Shown here one piece after another: positions 33,725 through 46,319 of a stretch of 64,000 nt of DNA. The translations under genes were made by a program, and so were the position numbers. This stretch comes from Atherix ibis (taxonomy: Eukaryota; Arthropoda; Insecta; Diptera; Athericidae). The stretch spans positions 40,995,920-41,059,919 of the forward strand of contig OY282606.1 in the NCBI GenBank assembly GCA_958298945.1, read 5' to 3'. Every line of letters starts with the position of its first letter. The stretch's first letter is position 1. The notes beneath the pieces were generated by a model. That model did not search any database, was not told the origin of the DNA, and saw only the letters and a program-made list of their open reading frames with translations.

Positions 33725-34510
33725 GTAGTTGGATTGGGGCATTTCACATTTATATTCACAGATGCAGCTATCGATGACCATATAAAATCCTTCGCTGTCA
33801 TACAGTTTGCTAACGGTGAACTATGGACAATTAGGACGGCAGTTGAACTTTTTAGCGACAGTCTCGGAGCCTTGGAAGCCATTTGTGGCTCTCGGTATTG
33901 GTCACCGAACAACCGACACGTTGAGTTGCATTGGGCTACAGATCACGAGTGAGGTGGTCAACTGGAAAAATTTCTACAGAATTTCTGAACTCGTCAAATT
34001 TACCTTCTTATTTTGAACATTTAGCCAAGCGTAGATAAATAGACTGGACCATAAATGGAAGATTTCTTACCACTCACTGGCCAAACATCGTTAGGCCCCC
34101 AGGTTTACTCATGAACTTTTCTTAAATTCTGGGCAAAGAAACTTCACAGATTTCAATTTTCATTTCGGGAACCAATCTCGTCCGTTAAGACATTCCTGTG
34201 GTATTTGATTAGGTCATATGCTAAGCCAATGCCATTTAATACAGAATTTCTTGTGAAAAAGACATTTTCTATTGTGGAACTACTACACCCAACTATGTCA
34301 TTTTCAACTACTAGACTCAATAATGTTTTTAATTAATTTTATTTACTCCACAAAATTTTATCAGCTTCTAATTGCATCTCTAACTTATATGCAATAATTT
34401 TCATTAGAGAGGCTGGCAATACCAACTTCTTACATGCTGTCGCCAAATAGCCTCATAGTTGTAACCCTTATCTATGACACCTTCCTTCTATACAACCAAA
34501 CAAATAAATT
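33725..34510 (+). pseudogene. Second copy of the I-like RNase H LINE 3' end
   Basis: Read on + : GHFTFIFTDAAIDDHIKSFAV (RNase H start, first Asp of the usual YTDGS kept), then a deletion. AVELFSDSLGALEAI carries the FSDS block and HVELHWATDHE the degenerate WxPGH block. Downstream, RFTHELFL, SRPLRHSCGI-LGHML and QCHLIQNFL match the LINE C-terminal zinc-knuckle end. TTTTCTATTGTGGAACTACTA near 34270 is shared, with few differences, with TTTCTATTGTGGAGCTTTTA at 30950 in the copy at 30.4-31.2 kb. The 3' end has an ACCAAACAAATAAA tail. Stops and an internal deletion make it inactive. Confidence 0.72.
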
Positions 34511-37475
34511 TTAAGGACCCAAACACAATTTAATTTATCTGTTTTTAAAGACACATCGTACCCCATTTTCAATTATATTGTATGGTATATGCTTTCTAGT
34601 TATAACCCGGCAATATAACTAAAATTCCAAAAATTTATAGTTTTTCATTTATGTTTTCACGTTAAACTATTATTAACTATGCTGAAGTATGTTTTTAATT
34701 TGTTTCGTAAGAAAATATTCAATACGATAAGCGATTTTACAAATAAAAAAGGGTTTTAAGAAAATACAATTTTTTCCATTTCATTAAATTTCATATAAAA
34801 TCATTCTTTTTTTGTATATTCAAGAAAAAAATTACTCTCTTAATTATTATAATTCGATTATACAATTAACCCAATTATAAAATTAATAAATTATTCTCTT
34901 AATTGAAAATCAATTATTTATAATTAGAAATCAGAATATTCATAAAACTTTAACTTGAAATTTATTTTAGGATATTTTATTTGCCTATAGAAAAAAAACC
35001 TTTATTTAGTTGAGAAACCATATTTTTTAATAGATTTTATTTACCATATTTTCGGTCAATTAATTGAACTGAAGTCTTACCCTTTTCGACATTTAATTAA
35101 TACTGATGACACTCAATATTACAAAAGAAAATACTTTTTTTTTGGTATGGTTAACCTTTAATCAAGGTAAACAAATACCTTCAAGTCTAGAGAAAAAATA
35201 TTACCCAAATGAGAAAATAAAATCAATAATTTAATTTAACAGAATTTTATATAAACGGAAATCAATTTTAATATGGAAAATATTGAACATTTCGATAACA
35301 GACAGAAAAAATATTAATGGATTTTTTCATTTAGAGGACATGAATACTTTTTTTTTGTTAACAGAGCATTTAATTATAAAAAAAATTTACTTCATAATTT
35401 ATTATATTATTTATCTGAATTCATATTACCTTAAATTAACTATAAAAATAATTATTTTCTGTAATCAATAAAGATTCATACTCACTAGCGTAGTAATCAA
35501 ATGTGAAATTAAAGAAAGCTTAATATAATATTAAATTATTTAAAAATTCAAAAACTTTTAGGAAAACAAAGTTTTCATTAATTATTGTTATTCTTTTCCA
35601 AGAGGATGGAGGAATTATTAGTATCACAATTTTTATACATAAACAATTAGTTGGTTATATAAAAATATACTTTAAAAAAATCCCTTAGCAGCAAAACGAT
35701 TTGGCCAGACTACACAAAATATCCATAATAGAGCTTATAAGTTTTGTGGGGTAAGTTGAATGCCAAAAAAAAGTTTTATTCTTAAATGCAATTTTCTTGT
35801 AATCAAAAAAAAAAAAATACTTATAATATGTTTAAAGTCAAAACTTTTTTTCTTAATTCTTTTTTGTGGTAAAAGTTTTCATATTATTTGAAAATATTTT
35901 GCATAGTTTTAATATTCACAGAAAGAATTTCAATATAATATTTTAAGGAAATTGTTTCGTTTTATGTGTAAAATAAATATTGACGTAGTAATATTTTGTT
36001 ACATATTTTTTCTATATAATTAATAAATAATTATATAAAAAAAACATGTTCTGTTCAAGCTGGAAAAAAAAAAAATTAATTAAGGATAGTTTTAGTTAAG
36101 ATAGTTATTTTTCTTATATATTCTATTAAATTTATTGTATGTTTCGATTTTTTTCTGCAAAGTCATAAAATTACAATTAGCTTACAAAGTTTGCGAAATT
36201 TAAAAAGTTCTTTTACAGAATATTTTCAAAAATAGAATCATTCGAAAAGGGAGATTGGTGACTATATATTCATCTATTAAACTTTAAGTAGACCAATGAG
36301 ATTAAGTTAATAAAAAATAAGTTTTTTTATTATTTGTAAAGGAACTTTTTTTTGTTTAAAAGCTATTTTTTTAAATTTTCCAAAAAAAAAAAGTTTTTTC
36401 AAATTTTTTTTTCAAAAAGTTACAGACGAAAATTTTATAAGCTTTGCCTGAACTTAAATCTAACTCAGCTGCCTTGAAATTAATTTTTTTAGTTTCTACC
36501 ACCATTCCAAAAATTCTGTTCCAAAAATAACTTTTCAAAAATAATTAAAGTAAAGAAAAAAATTGTGTTTATTAAATACGTATTTTTTTTTTAAATTAAA
36601 GAAAATGCCAAGGATTTAATTGGAAAAATTCATAATAAATTTAATTTTAAATTTATACTATTAGGAATTTTAATTTTTTATAAAATATAACAACAAAATC
36701 AAAAGTTTAAAATGCAACAAGAAAAAAAAAATCTAAAAATACTAGTCTTAAATCTTATACAAAAAAAGGGGTCCATAAAAAAATATTAAATGAATATTTG
36801 AAAATCTTTTTCAATAATCGTAAATCAAACCTCAATAAAAAATACATAATAGAAATAATGGTAGTAAACGTTATCGTTATAGTCACATAGGGGTTGTTAA
36901 TAATAAAATATAATCTTTACTAAACAACCATATTTGGACTGACATTGACATGTGATCGAAGTGTCCATTGGAAGGATGGATCAATGGATGAATGGTTGGA
37001 AGGATATCTTAGACAAAAGAAAGTTTTTCGATTTTTTTTTTTTTTTAGAGAAGCAAAAATCCATTACGATAAACCCGAAAAAGGTCAACTATGAAAAGAA
37101 TAGAAAACGAGGATATAAAAAGTGATTATAAGATTCAATTCAGGGATCATTTCTATGCAAAAGAAAGGAAACTAAACTATTATAACATTTTCGAATCTAC
37201 TAAAGTTTTTCGAAACTGGCCAAAAAAAAAATAAGTGAAGGAAAAAATATCTATTTTATTTATAGGAGCATGAAAAAATAATAGTTATTTATCAGATAAT
37301 GGGTAATTTTGTATATAAAAAAATATATATATTATTTCAAAAAAAAAAAAAAAAAACTAGGTAGAAGCAGTTGAATAACTTATTTTGAAAAAAGAGCTTT
37401 CAAAAATTACAAGTTTTGCAATTTTTTTTTTTTGAATAAAAGCTTTTTTTTTGTTGAATAAAAGCTATTTTAAAT
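34511..37475. other. AT-rich sequence, nothing recognised
   Basis: Very long A/T runs throughout. No frame with a domain on either strand. Confidence 0.55.
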
Positions 37476-37479
37476 ACTT

Positions 37480-37810
37480 TCTACAAAAGTGGTGATTCTA
37501 TCACAACCACATTTCGCACTTTAAGAAAATATTAATCAGTTTTTCATTAGACATACTAAACTGTGATGTGAATTGACCGTCGAGATCGTGAAATTTGACG
37601 TCGTTGGTATTTTTTTTTAACAAGGCTACATGAAAGGTTATATTTACGCAGACAATTCTTAAACTCTTTAGAATTTAAAAATAATCATCTATTAATTATT
37701 GGCCAAATGACAGCACGAAATATGCGAAAAAGTTATTAAAATTTACCTCATATTACTCGACTACTTCAAGAAGTCTCATGGCTATTATTTGCAGTATTGC
37801 ATAATATATA
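37480..37810 (+). pseudogene. IS630/Tc1-type transposase C-terminal relic
   Basis: Mixed + frames give PSRS-NLTSL (usual 'PPRSCDLTPLDFFLWG', third Asp lost) and KGYIYADNS-TL-NLK (usual 'KVYADNPQTLxxLKxNI'). LLAK-QHEICEKVIK and LLDYFKKSHG follow (usual 'RMDHLKRSHG'). It belongs to the same family as the relics at 7.3, 18.4 and 41.0 kb. This one is the most decayed; nearly every conserved block is in a different frame. Confidence 0.65.
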
Positions 37811-39839
37811 TATATAATATAATATAATTTACAATAAAATATTTTCTGAATTCTAAATATATATTTGTTATATTTTCATATTCCAAAGCACAAGTTGGAT
37901 TCAAATTCGTCAAAATTTAGCATAAGCAAAAATTCGATTAACGTTAAGGAATACGTAAAATTTTTATGGAAAGAAAACCAATAAACGATTTTTTTATTAT
38001 TTCGAACGCTTTAGTTAACAACGAGTAAATACATAAATATTTGCTTTGGTAACATTGTATTATATATATAAAAAAAAGAGGCCAAAATGTTCATTTCAAT
38101 ATTGATGCCAGTTACTTAATCCCTACGCTTATACTCTTAATCGTATATGCGCTTTTTGTTCCCTATTCCTTCTGTATACAATCAGCTTATGTATATGGGA
38201 AAAATTCAGAGAATTTCGAAATTCACGTAAGCTTATTATTCATAAAAGTGTGTATGTATATACCATATATAGTATATGAACAATAAAATTATTATTTAAC
38301 TTAATAAATTGCTGACACCATAAAAACCCATTAGGCCAGAGTTTATAAAATACCATTTTACATACTCATACTTCTTCCTGTTCAAGTACCAGGACTCGTA
38401 TTGTACAAGGGTTCGTACCAGTGCCTGTAATTTCATATGTAACCGTATCAGTGCTTTTTATTATTCAATGTGAATTTATTTGAACGTGGCACGCAAAGAC
38501 GAGTTTGAATCCTGCTGTATTCTAGAATGCAACTCTACTAAATGATATCCACTTAATCTGAATAGGAATATAACATAAATTGTAATCTTTAAGTTCATAT
38601 ATCACCACTTTTATATGTACTTTATTAGCTGAATTTATTTCCATTAAAAACAAAAGAGTTTGTTATTCTCGACCCCATTTTGTACAAATCGTGTTTGGAA
38701 AATTCAAATAGGAAAGGTTCCTTAAAACGTTCTTCCTATTTTCAATTAAATGCTTACGATAATCTGCCCTGCACATTTATAAATGGTCAACTATTATAAT
38801 ATTTGCGTAAATCTCAAGAAAAGCTGACATAGTCCAAAATTCATAGTTATCCGCAAAAATCAAATGCACACATTTCCTATTATTATATCCATAATGAATG
38901 AGTAACTTTTAGTTTAAATAGTTAATATTGACATACATAAATGGTAAGGACAAGGAAAATGACTATAGAAAAGGGACTATGTAAAAAGGACAAACCGAAT
39001 TTCTATAAAAGGCAAAAACCTTAATTCTAGACCTTAATTTACATCAGTTAACCCTTTATGTAAAACTTTCAAAACAGATGATTGATTCTATGAGTGAAGA
39101 AATTATCAATAAAGCCAAAAATTTATCTATCTACATTTATATTGTATTATCCTTTATCATAATGAGGTTTACCAAAAACTATCAACATATGACTATCATT
39201 CAACTTAAATATTCGAAAATCACACCAACATTATTCTTCCTTGTATTATAAATTTTATATAGAATATGATTTTCCATGAATTTAAATTTAATTAAATATT
39301 AAATGGATCAAAATGAAATTATTATTAAAAATTTTTTTTCTTTCAAATAATTCTAAAATATATTAAATTAATATTCCAGATTATATAAATTATTTTTTTT
39401 TTTCAAAAAAAAAAAAGAAAACAACATAAAATTTATTTATTATTAAAATACAAAAACCAAGGAATTATTTTGGTATTTTAAATCTAATTATATATAGAGC
39501 AAAGGAAAAAAAACTATATCTATTTTTCTGTTAGATAAAAGTTAATTTGTTAGCTCTTCCAATCGACTGATTTTCTCCAATTTTAATTCACTTCCGTTTC
39601 CTTTTCCGTTATACTCTACTATATAAATTATTACGTAGTTATTATATTATTACCATTAAATCGTTAAGATTTCGAATTATTTTTAAAATTCTGATTAGAA
39701 ATATTATTTTTGAATAGTAATTATTTGTTGTTTTTTTTTTTTTGATAATGTTTTTCGTTATTTAAATTTTTGTTTGTTTGTTTTCTCATTAATTAAAAAA
39801 TTTATTGCATTTGCTATTTTTGAAACGTGAATAAACACA
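37811..39839. other. AT-rich sequence, nothing recognised
   Basis: An ATATAATATAAT simple repeat lies at about 37800-37830. The section 38320-38530 is slightly less AT-rich but shows no domain. Confidence 0.55.
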
Positions 39840-40740
39840 AATAACATTTCTTATCACCCGCGAAACTTTGAAATAGAATTTTTGTTTTTCTTTTCGCCAT
39901 AAAATACCGGCTTGATTATGCAATGAGTCTGCCTGCTATTCACCGACGAAGCTTTCGAGACAAACTGAAAGCAAAGTTTGGAAAAGTGCTTGACTGGCTG
40001 TGCCTGATACATGCCATCACGAACAGTCGTTATCTCGGAAGCTCCCAGCACTACCATAGCTTGTACCACCACAAAATTGTGGCAGTCCACCCTTATCAGG
40101 TTACGACATTTTCGTTTGCATGCGAGGGTGAAATAGCTTGCGAAGCAACAAATGTTGTTACAAACTTTGGATACATTTTCCCGGTGTTCCGGTGTCGTGT
40201 GTTTAGCGTATGGGATTTTGGAGGCATGAATACTCATACAGTTTTGTAACTACCATCTACGATTGTCTAGAGCCAGCCATAATAGTCTACAGTTTCTCAA
40301 AGCCTCCTACTATCCCAAGCAACTGGCTGTTGTCGGTATCACATTCGCGCTTGTCTGAAAAGTCGACACCGGCGTTTGCTCTGATTAAGGCGAAATTTCC
40401 CCTCCATACTAGGGGCAGGAATAAAACTCTACAAGGCTAAAAATAGGAGCATCGAACTATGTCATGTACGTATGCATTAACGAAGGAAAATGCTTCAAAA
40501 AAGTTAGCAGAGAATTTCTTCCGTGGAGAGTTTTTCGACTTGCCCCAAGGCATTAGTATTTGGGAAAATAGGGGTCTGTCTACATACACCGATCGGGGAA
40601 TGACACCCTGCCCATACTTCAAGTGTTGCAGTCTCATCGGCATTCAGTATCCGGCATACATTAATGAATACTGCTCCAAGTGCTATTTTTGGATACGTTT
40701 CCAAAGATAGAAATGAGAAGTTTTGAATGAAATCCCCAAA
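39840..40740. other. GC-richer island with overlapping frames, unclassified
   Basis: About 900 bases stand out as clearly less AT-rich than the flanks. Open frames overlap on both strands: minus 40237-39854 (127 codons), minus 40815-40504 (103), plus 39923-40249 (108), plus 40459-40710 (83). The minus frame at 40815-40504 includes LNADETATLEVWAGCHSPIG, and the minus frame at 40237-39854 includes VVLGASEITTVRDGMYQAQ. Neither matches a transposase, RT or host family I know. There is no poly-A tail, TIR or splice pattern I can defend. It could be a retrocopied gene piece, part of an LTR element, a host exon cluster or foreign DNA. Strand and function are unknown. Confidence 0.4.
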
Positions 40741-41025
40741 TGAAAATTGTTCTGTATCCGTATATCTCATCAACAGACGTTTGTATTTAATTTTTCTGTC
40801 CATACATACACACATATCTCATTTCTTCTAGTAGAAAATATTTGTCTAGCAGGTGAAAGCAACATTTTTCAACAAGAAGAAATCAATTTTGCAACGTTGA
40901 TCCAATTTGTACTTTGGAAAGTAAAAGAAAAATAAATATAATTTAAATAAGATTTCGATAAAATTTATATATATCTATATTTCTGAAATATTGTCATTAT
41001 ATAGAAAATATTAGATAATTCAAAT
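40741..41025. other. AT-rich spacer
   Basis: Short, with a 62-codon + frame at 40747-40935 of no recognised content. Confidence 0.5.
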
Positions 41026-41029
41026 TATT

Positions 41030-41545
41030 ACGACGAAATTTCTTGAAGGACTCGATCTCTTTGAGATAATTTTTTAAGAGTTTCGGGCTGTAATTCGACG
41101 ACTACTTGATGGATGTTGTTTTTAAATGCTTGAGAATTGTCTGTGTAAATATGGTATTTTATGTACCTTTATAAAAAAATTTAGTGGCATCAAATCACTC
41201 GATTTTTTAAACGAACTTGCATCATCAAATCTCAAAATTACGCGTACTGGGATTTTTTCGTGTAATTAAGTCAAAATTTGTATTATTGCGGGCTATTTTG
41301 TTGAAACTACATATAGCCCAGATTACAATCTTCTTTGCCAGATTGATTAGCTTATCATAGGGCTATAGCACTCAGAATCGACAGTAAATATCTCTTATTA
41401 TTCATTATTTAAAGGAATGACACGTTCAGATTAAAATGCACACCAGATTGTTACTTTTCGTAGATATGTTACAATGACTTTTCCACAGTCACTTATGAGT
41501 TTTAAGAGCTCCAATTATAGCCAATATTCAATAGATTTATAAGAA
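41030..41545 (-). pseudogene. IS630/Tc1-type transposase relic
   Basis: On the minus strand: KVTIWCAF-SERVIPL (usual 'KVTVWCAxWSxGIIGPYF'), FTVDSECYSPMIS (usual 'VTVNGERYRxMI'), a gap, SSDLMPLNFFI (usual 'SCDLTPLDFFLWG', third Asp replaced by Asn). It ends with YTDNSQAFKNNI and VVVELQPETLKK. This is the longest of the four relics of this family in the window. The QQD block is not readable. Stops and frameshifts are throughout. Confidence 0.72.
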
Positions 41546-41691
41546 AATTTATAAATCTTCAACGTATTTTTTTAGATTGACAAGACTTAAGCTTAACAAA
41601 TGTTACCTTAAATGATGTGTAAGTTTGACAGAAACATAAAATATATCATCCGCTATAGGAGAAAGTTGAGTGACATTTCTCTCATAGTTTA

Positions 41692-41729
41692 AAATATTTT
41701 AAACTGTTTTAAAACAGTTTAAAATATTT
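41692..41729. repeat. 38-bp perfect palindrome
   Basis: Two contiguous 19-base arms (AAATATTTTAAACTGTTTT and its complement AAAACAGTTTAAAATATTT) with no loop. AT-rich but too long and exact to be trivial. Could extrude as a cruciform; function unknown. Confidence 0.9.
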
Positions 41730-42565
41730 AAAGCTTTAATGAAAATTCCACAACAATTATTAAAACATTTTCAATATAAAAAAGATAATATCAATTTCCT
41801 AATTTAATTATTAAAAAAAATTCGTTAGTCAGTTTTAAAAATTTATTTCTCTGTAACTGCAAAAATCTCATTCGACATTGATTTAAAAAAAAAAATATTT
41901 TTAGGATCGCAAAGGGTTAATTATAATTTTGCACAATATATATTTAACCACAATGATATGTAGTTTTGAATACATGAACAATTTTATATCTAATATAATA
42001 AAATGTCTAAAAACCATACTATTGTAAATGCATACTCTTCCGTATATAAGGGCAATATTTCTCAATGAAATTTTTGATAAAGCTTAAAAGCAATTATTAA
42101 TCAGCACTCAAACTTAGGACAACATTATAATTAAAATGTTTTACTCTGAAAATATCCTTATTATTAGATTTATTAAATAAAACAACAAATTGCATTTATT
42201 TATAATGCATTGACCAATTAATCTGAAAGAGCTGGTCACCAAATTAGCTTATAAGGGAGCTCTTCAGCTAATATCGATTATGGGTAATATTTAAATGAAT
42301 TTTGGAGACAAATAAGGATTTTGGTATGTATTCTGCAATAGTGTAATTAATTTGTTTAAATGTTGACTTTATGAAAATTCCTTCACTGAACATTTTTCCT
42401 TATTTTAAAATTATATCTTTACCAACGTTATTGTCTAGTATAAATTAAAACTGACTATCCAAAAATATCCCTTTTTGGAGGCTTGCATTCTTCAAGGTAT
42501 AATTCTTGATCGACTTCGATATAATCTTTATACCTACTATTCTCGTATCCTAACTAATTCTTAAA
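41730..42565. other. AT-rich sequence, nothing recognised
   Basis: No domain. The last 100 bases may belong to the Jockey-like relic that follows. Confidence 0.5.
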
Positions 42566-42569
42566 CAAT

Positions 42570-42885
42570 AACAGTTTTCCTGTGTGGACGATTTCTCAAA
42601 TCCAATACCTTCAGTCCAAAATTCTCCGGAAAATCATTGATAACCCATTTGATTTTGGTAACAATGTTATTCATCATGACTTAAACTCTTTGCGATTTAC
42701 TATATGTGTTGCTCGTTATAAAAAGTTGCATAGTCAAGCAAACATTAAATTGGTCAATAGACTTTTTAAAATGTTACCAATGAATATTTACTCTCAAGTG
42801 TTCCCCTCCTATAATTGTGGTGTCTTTACCATAAAAACTGCTATGTACAAAGTTTATGTAGTTGTTATGTAGATAGTTACGTGTA
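42570..42885 (+). pseudogene. Jockey-like LINE C-terminal fragment
   Basis: The + frame reads VWTISQIQYLQSKILRKII, DNPFDFGNNVIHHDLN and YKKLHSQANIKLVNRLF. These match the end of Jockey-type ORF2 ('xWGxxxxSNIxxIQxFQSKxLRxIxNAPxYxxNxxLHxDLxI...H.N.L...L'). It is open for 96 codons, well kept for this family. An A-rich stretch at about 42892-42900 may be the poly-A remnant. The RT core is missing; a separate RT-core piece of the same family lies 260 bases downstream in the same orientation, in the wrong order for one simple insertion. Confidence 0.75.
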
Positions 42886-43129
42886 ATAAATTAAAAAAAA
42901 TTGTGCAAAATTAATTTATCATTAAGGGATTAAATATTAAATACTAGTCGTTTAGTTGAAAAAAAGTGTATAACTTGAAAAACCGATTGAAAATATACCT
43001 TTTTAAAAGAAGGAAAATTTCAATTAAGTCAGTGCATCTATCCTCTTTTGATCGAGTATAGCAACCTGGGCTCCTCTTGGAACTCAACAGCTTACTGCTT
43101 TCAAGATACTACCTTATTATTAATTCACC

Positions 43130-43400
43130 AAGTATCAGTTAACTCATAGTCATTATAAATATATCCTACTCTAGCCGAAGTGCCACAAGGTAGTTTCATT
43201 GGTCCTATTTTATATAAATTTATACCCATGACATCATATCTCATTCTAATACTGTCATTGGCACTTATATAGATGAGACTGTTAAACTTACTACCCTTCC
43301 GAGAAACACTCGTCAGTATCCACGAGATTTATTAGAATCTTCGAACTCTTGTTTGTTGGAGGAATGCCGATATGTGTTTACTCCCACTTCATGCCGCATA
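43130..43400 (+). pseudogene. Jockey-like LINE RT motif B/C fragment
   Basis: The + frames give AEVPQGSFIGPILYKFI (motif B 'AGVPQGSVLGPxLYxIY'). After a frameshift, NTVIGTYIDETVKL stands where 'TxxxTFADDTAIL' is expected, so the catalytic YADD is degraded to YIDE. ECRYVFTP may be the degenerate 'KSxHVTFT' block. No longer frame remains. It is a different insertion from the C-terminal piece at 42.6 kb, or the same one rearranged. Confidence 0.65.
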
Positions 43401-45175
43401 ATATTATTAATTAATTAGTGAATTAGTAATTCAAATTAACTTTTTAAAAATTCTCTGCTATACTTTTCGATATTAAAAAATAGTGTCTTCTACATTAAAC
43501 GTTGCATAAGATTTGAATGAAAGATATTTTTACTGTAACTAAAAAAATACTATGCAACTTAATGCAATTACGAAAACTCCATAATATTATACATAAAACT
43601 GAGGTTATTAAAAATTAACAATTTCAAAAAGTTTCAACTCATATTTTAGTTCACTTTATTAACTAATGGTGATAGTCTTAAATTTATATTGCATAATACT
43701 TTCGTAACAATGACATACTCATAATTAAGATATTCCATCAAACCAAGTTTTCAATTATGCTAACTTTGGTGAAATATATTCTTTAACGAGTACTACAATA
43801 TTTTTAATACTTCCTCCCATGCATTTGAGTTGAATCGAAATAAAATTATCATGCAACAAATGACGTCTCAGAATGGGTGTGTTATTTATTAGAAAATTAA
43901 CGTGGGAAAGTTAGTTTAAAAGGAAATTGAGTAACTTTTCGAAAATGTCATTTGCAGAAATTGAAATTTTTATGTAACGTTATTAAGAAATATTAATAAA
44001 AAATGTCAGATTCCACATGTACTGTTTTTCTGGAGAACATAAATGTTTTCACGATAAGATTTAAGAATTTTTTTATTCGATAGTATTACGGAATTATTAC
44101 CAATTTATCTACTTTTATTAAAAAAAGAAAAAAATCTTTCAAATCAACAAAAAAACTACTATTCAACTAAATATTTAGATACATATTTAAAATCAATACT
44201 TTGTAGAATGCAGATACAATTTTAAATTCACTAAGGACATTATTTCATGCAAAATTCGACTACAATTGAATCAAATCAGACTGACTGCTCGTAAATGCAA
44301 TCAATATGAAAAAATTTCAACTTGTTCCAATTCTGTTTTGAGCTGTAATAAAATTTTCCATTTGACTGCGCCTATCTACCCTTAAGTAACTCGAAATTCT
44401 ATAACTCCTTTTCGTCATAAATTAATTTTTCTTTTCCTGAATGTCGGAAAATCATCAAAATTGAGTCGGTATAAAATTTGCACACATCTTCAATGGGATG
44501 AAAACGACAAACTCGTCCTTTTTTTTAGTAAATAAACGTTAAAAAAAAATTTCACCACCCACAACTGTTTTCCGAAATGAAAATACAATAGATAAATGGG
44601 AAGGAATGGAAATTAGATGGAGTAAATGGATTTGAGTGCATCTGCGCTTTTCATAATATTCTGTTCCGTGCTGATAGGACATCCCTATGACAATTGCATT
44701 TTGGTTGCTTGCTGGACGTAGATAAGCTATCAAACTTTAACAAATTTAATTTGATTGTAGTCTCTTGTGAAAAGAAGTTATTTTCAATTCAAATTCATAG
44801 AATACTAATCCTTTGTTCGAAAAACCTACAATAATCTTACCTTTTTGCATTGAGTTTGAATTTTCAGAAGGACATAAAATTTTATTCTGAATTTGATTAA
44901 TTCTCAATAGTTTAATTATTTAAATTTTCTAAGAAAATATATTCTGTTGCCTTAACTTGTTATTACTCGGAATTAAAATCAAATTCCAAAGTACTATTAT
45001 AAATATTCCTAAATATTAAGTGGTATATTTATTGCACAATAAATGTTGACTTAAAAACGTTTAATTTAGAATTAACTTCTACAAAATTGTTGAAATTAAA
45101 GGAAATATTGAGTCTTAGAACACTTTCAACAATAACAAAAACTCGAACATTTATTACAATTATATATTTTACCAT
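43401..45175. other. AT-rich sequence, nothing recognised
   Basis: Read on both strands; no domains. A 64-codon minus frame at 44539-44733 is unassigned. Confidence 0.5.
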
Positions 45176-45179
45176 GAAA

Positions 45180-46110
45180 TAAGGAATAATTTCATTTTAA
45201 TTGACGACGGGTGACTTTGGGAACGGTGAGAGAGGTTCACAAAATGGTTAAGATGCTCGAGTAAGTAGGCGTGAAATTTTTTGTGACGTTGCACGAAGAC
45301 GTCGTGGATAAAAGGATAATAATATAACAATATAAAAAAGAACAGTGACAATTTAACGAAGACCTTTAAACTATACGAATTGCATTTGATGGGAGTTGAC
45401 AGATTTGATCGAATCCCGAATTTTGAGACTATAAGTCCATATGGGACTGTATTTGAAAATATAAATTTCTTATTTATTCACAGTTTAGATAATCCGTCAA
45501 ATAATGATAGAAATTGTCTTTATCCTCGTTTATATTCCAGCGTGTTTTTTTTCGTCCTAAGTAGCGAACTTTAGTTTTTTTCGATATTATTCTGCCAATA
45601 AAGAGTAGTGAGATAAATTGTTGACGGTGGAGTATAAAAGTAACATGTATACTTTTCACCTATTAAGATATTTTGTTGCAGTATTATGGATGAGTTGTTA
45701 AAATTTTTATCAGCTATTAAAATTGGTCGATTGTCAAAATACGACGCTATAAGGACATTATTGATGGTAGGGATGCCTAAAGTATAAATGTTATAAAGAA
45801 TAGAATCAACGATGCTGCTCTCAGGAATTCCAGCTTTAATGGAAGTAATATCGATATATTCTTCACCTTCAAAAATTTGGACATTATATTCAGATAGAGA
45901 TGATTTATCTATAAAATAATAGTTAGCAGAAGGGATGCTCCTGAGTTTTCATAGTAGTTCAGCATGTCAGACCCGAACAAAGACATGTGATATATCGAGG
46001 AATATACCCGGATAATATTTTTTCATCAAGAGAGCTGGTGGATGATAGAATTTTGAGTACAAAAATAAATTTACTGTCGGGACTGTTATTAGCGGACTCA
46101 AGAATGGGGC
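45180..46110 (-). pseudogene. Longest Jockey-like LINE relic: RT core to C-terminus
   Basis: Minus strand, in order from about 46110: SSLDEKILSGYIPRYI (motif A region), LDISHVF, YYFIDKSSLSEYNVQIFEG, ITSIKAGIPESSIVDSILYNIYT (motif B). SYFDNRPILIADK stands where FADDTAIL is expected, so one catalytic Asp is changed. MKSIHVTFILHRQQ and KTKVRYLGRKKTRWN follow, then SPIWTYSLK and KFHAYLLEHLNHFVNL at the end. This covers motif A through the C-terminus and gives the best template for this Jockey-like family. Frames are broken several times and the catalytic site is gone. The last part, near 45200, is weaker. Confidence 0.82.
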
Positions 46111-46319
46111 AAAGACATTTTCATAATAGTTTTTTCAATGTTTTGCTAACAATTGAAGTAAACTTATATGTCTATATGATGATAGTAATTGCTTAGGCTT
46201 TATGTAGTCTAGTATAATTTTTTTTTAAAGGAACACTTTCACATAGAAGAAATTTAGGATAATTTAAATAGAAATGAAATTTTATTTAAACCTTAGTCAA
46301 TCCCTAAGATGGAAATTTG

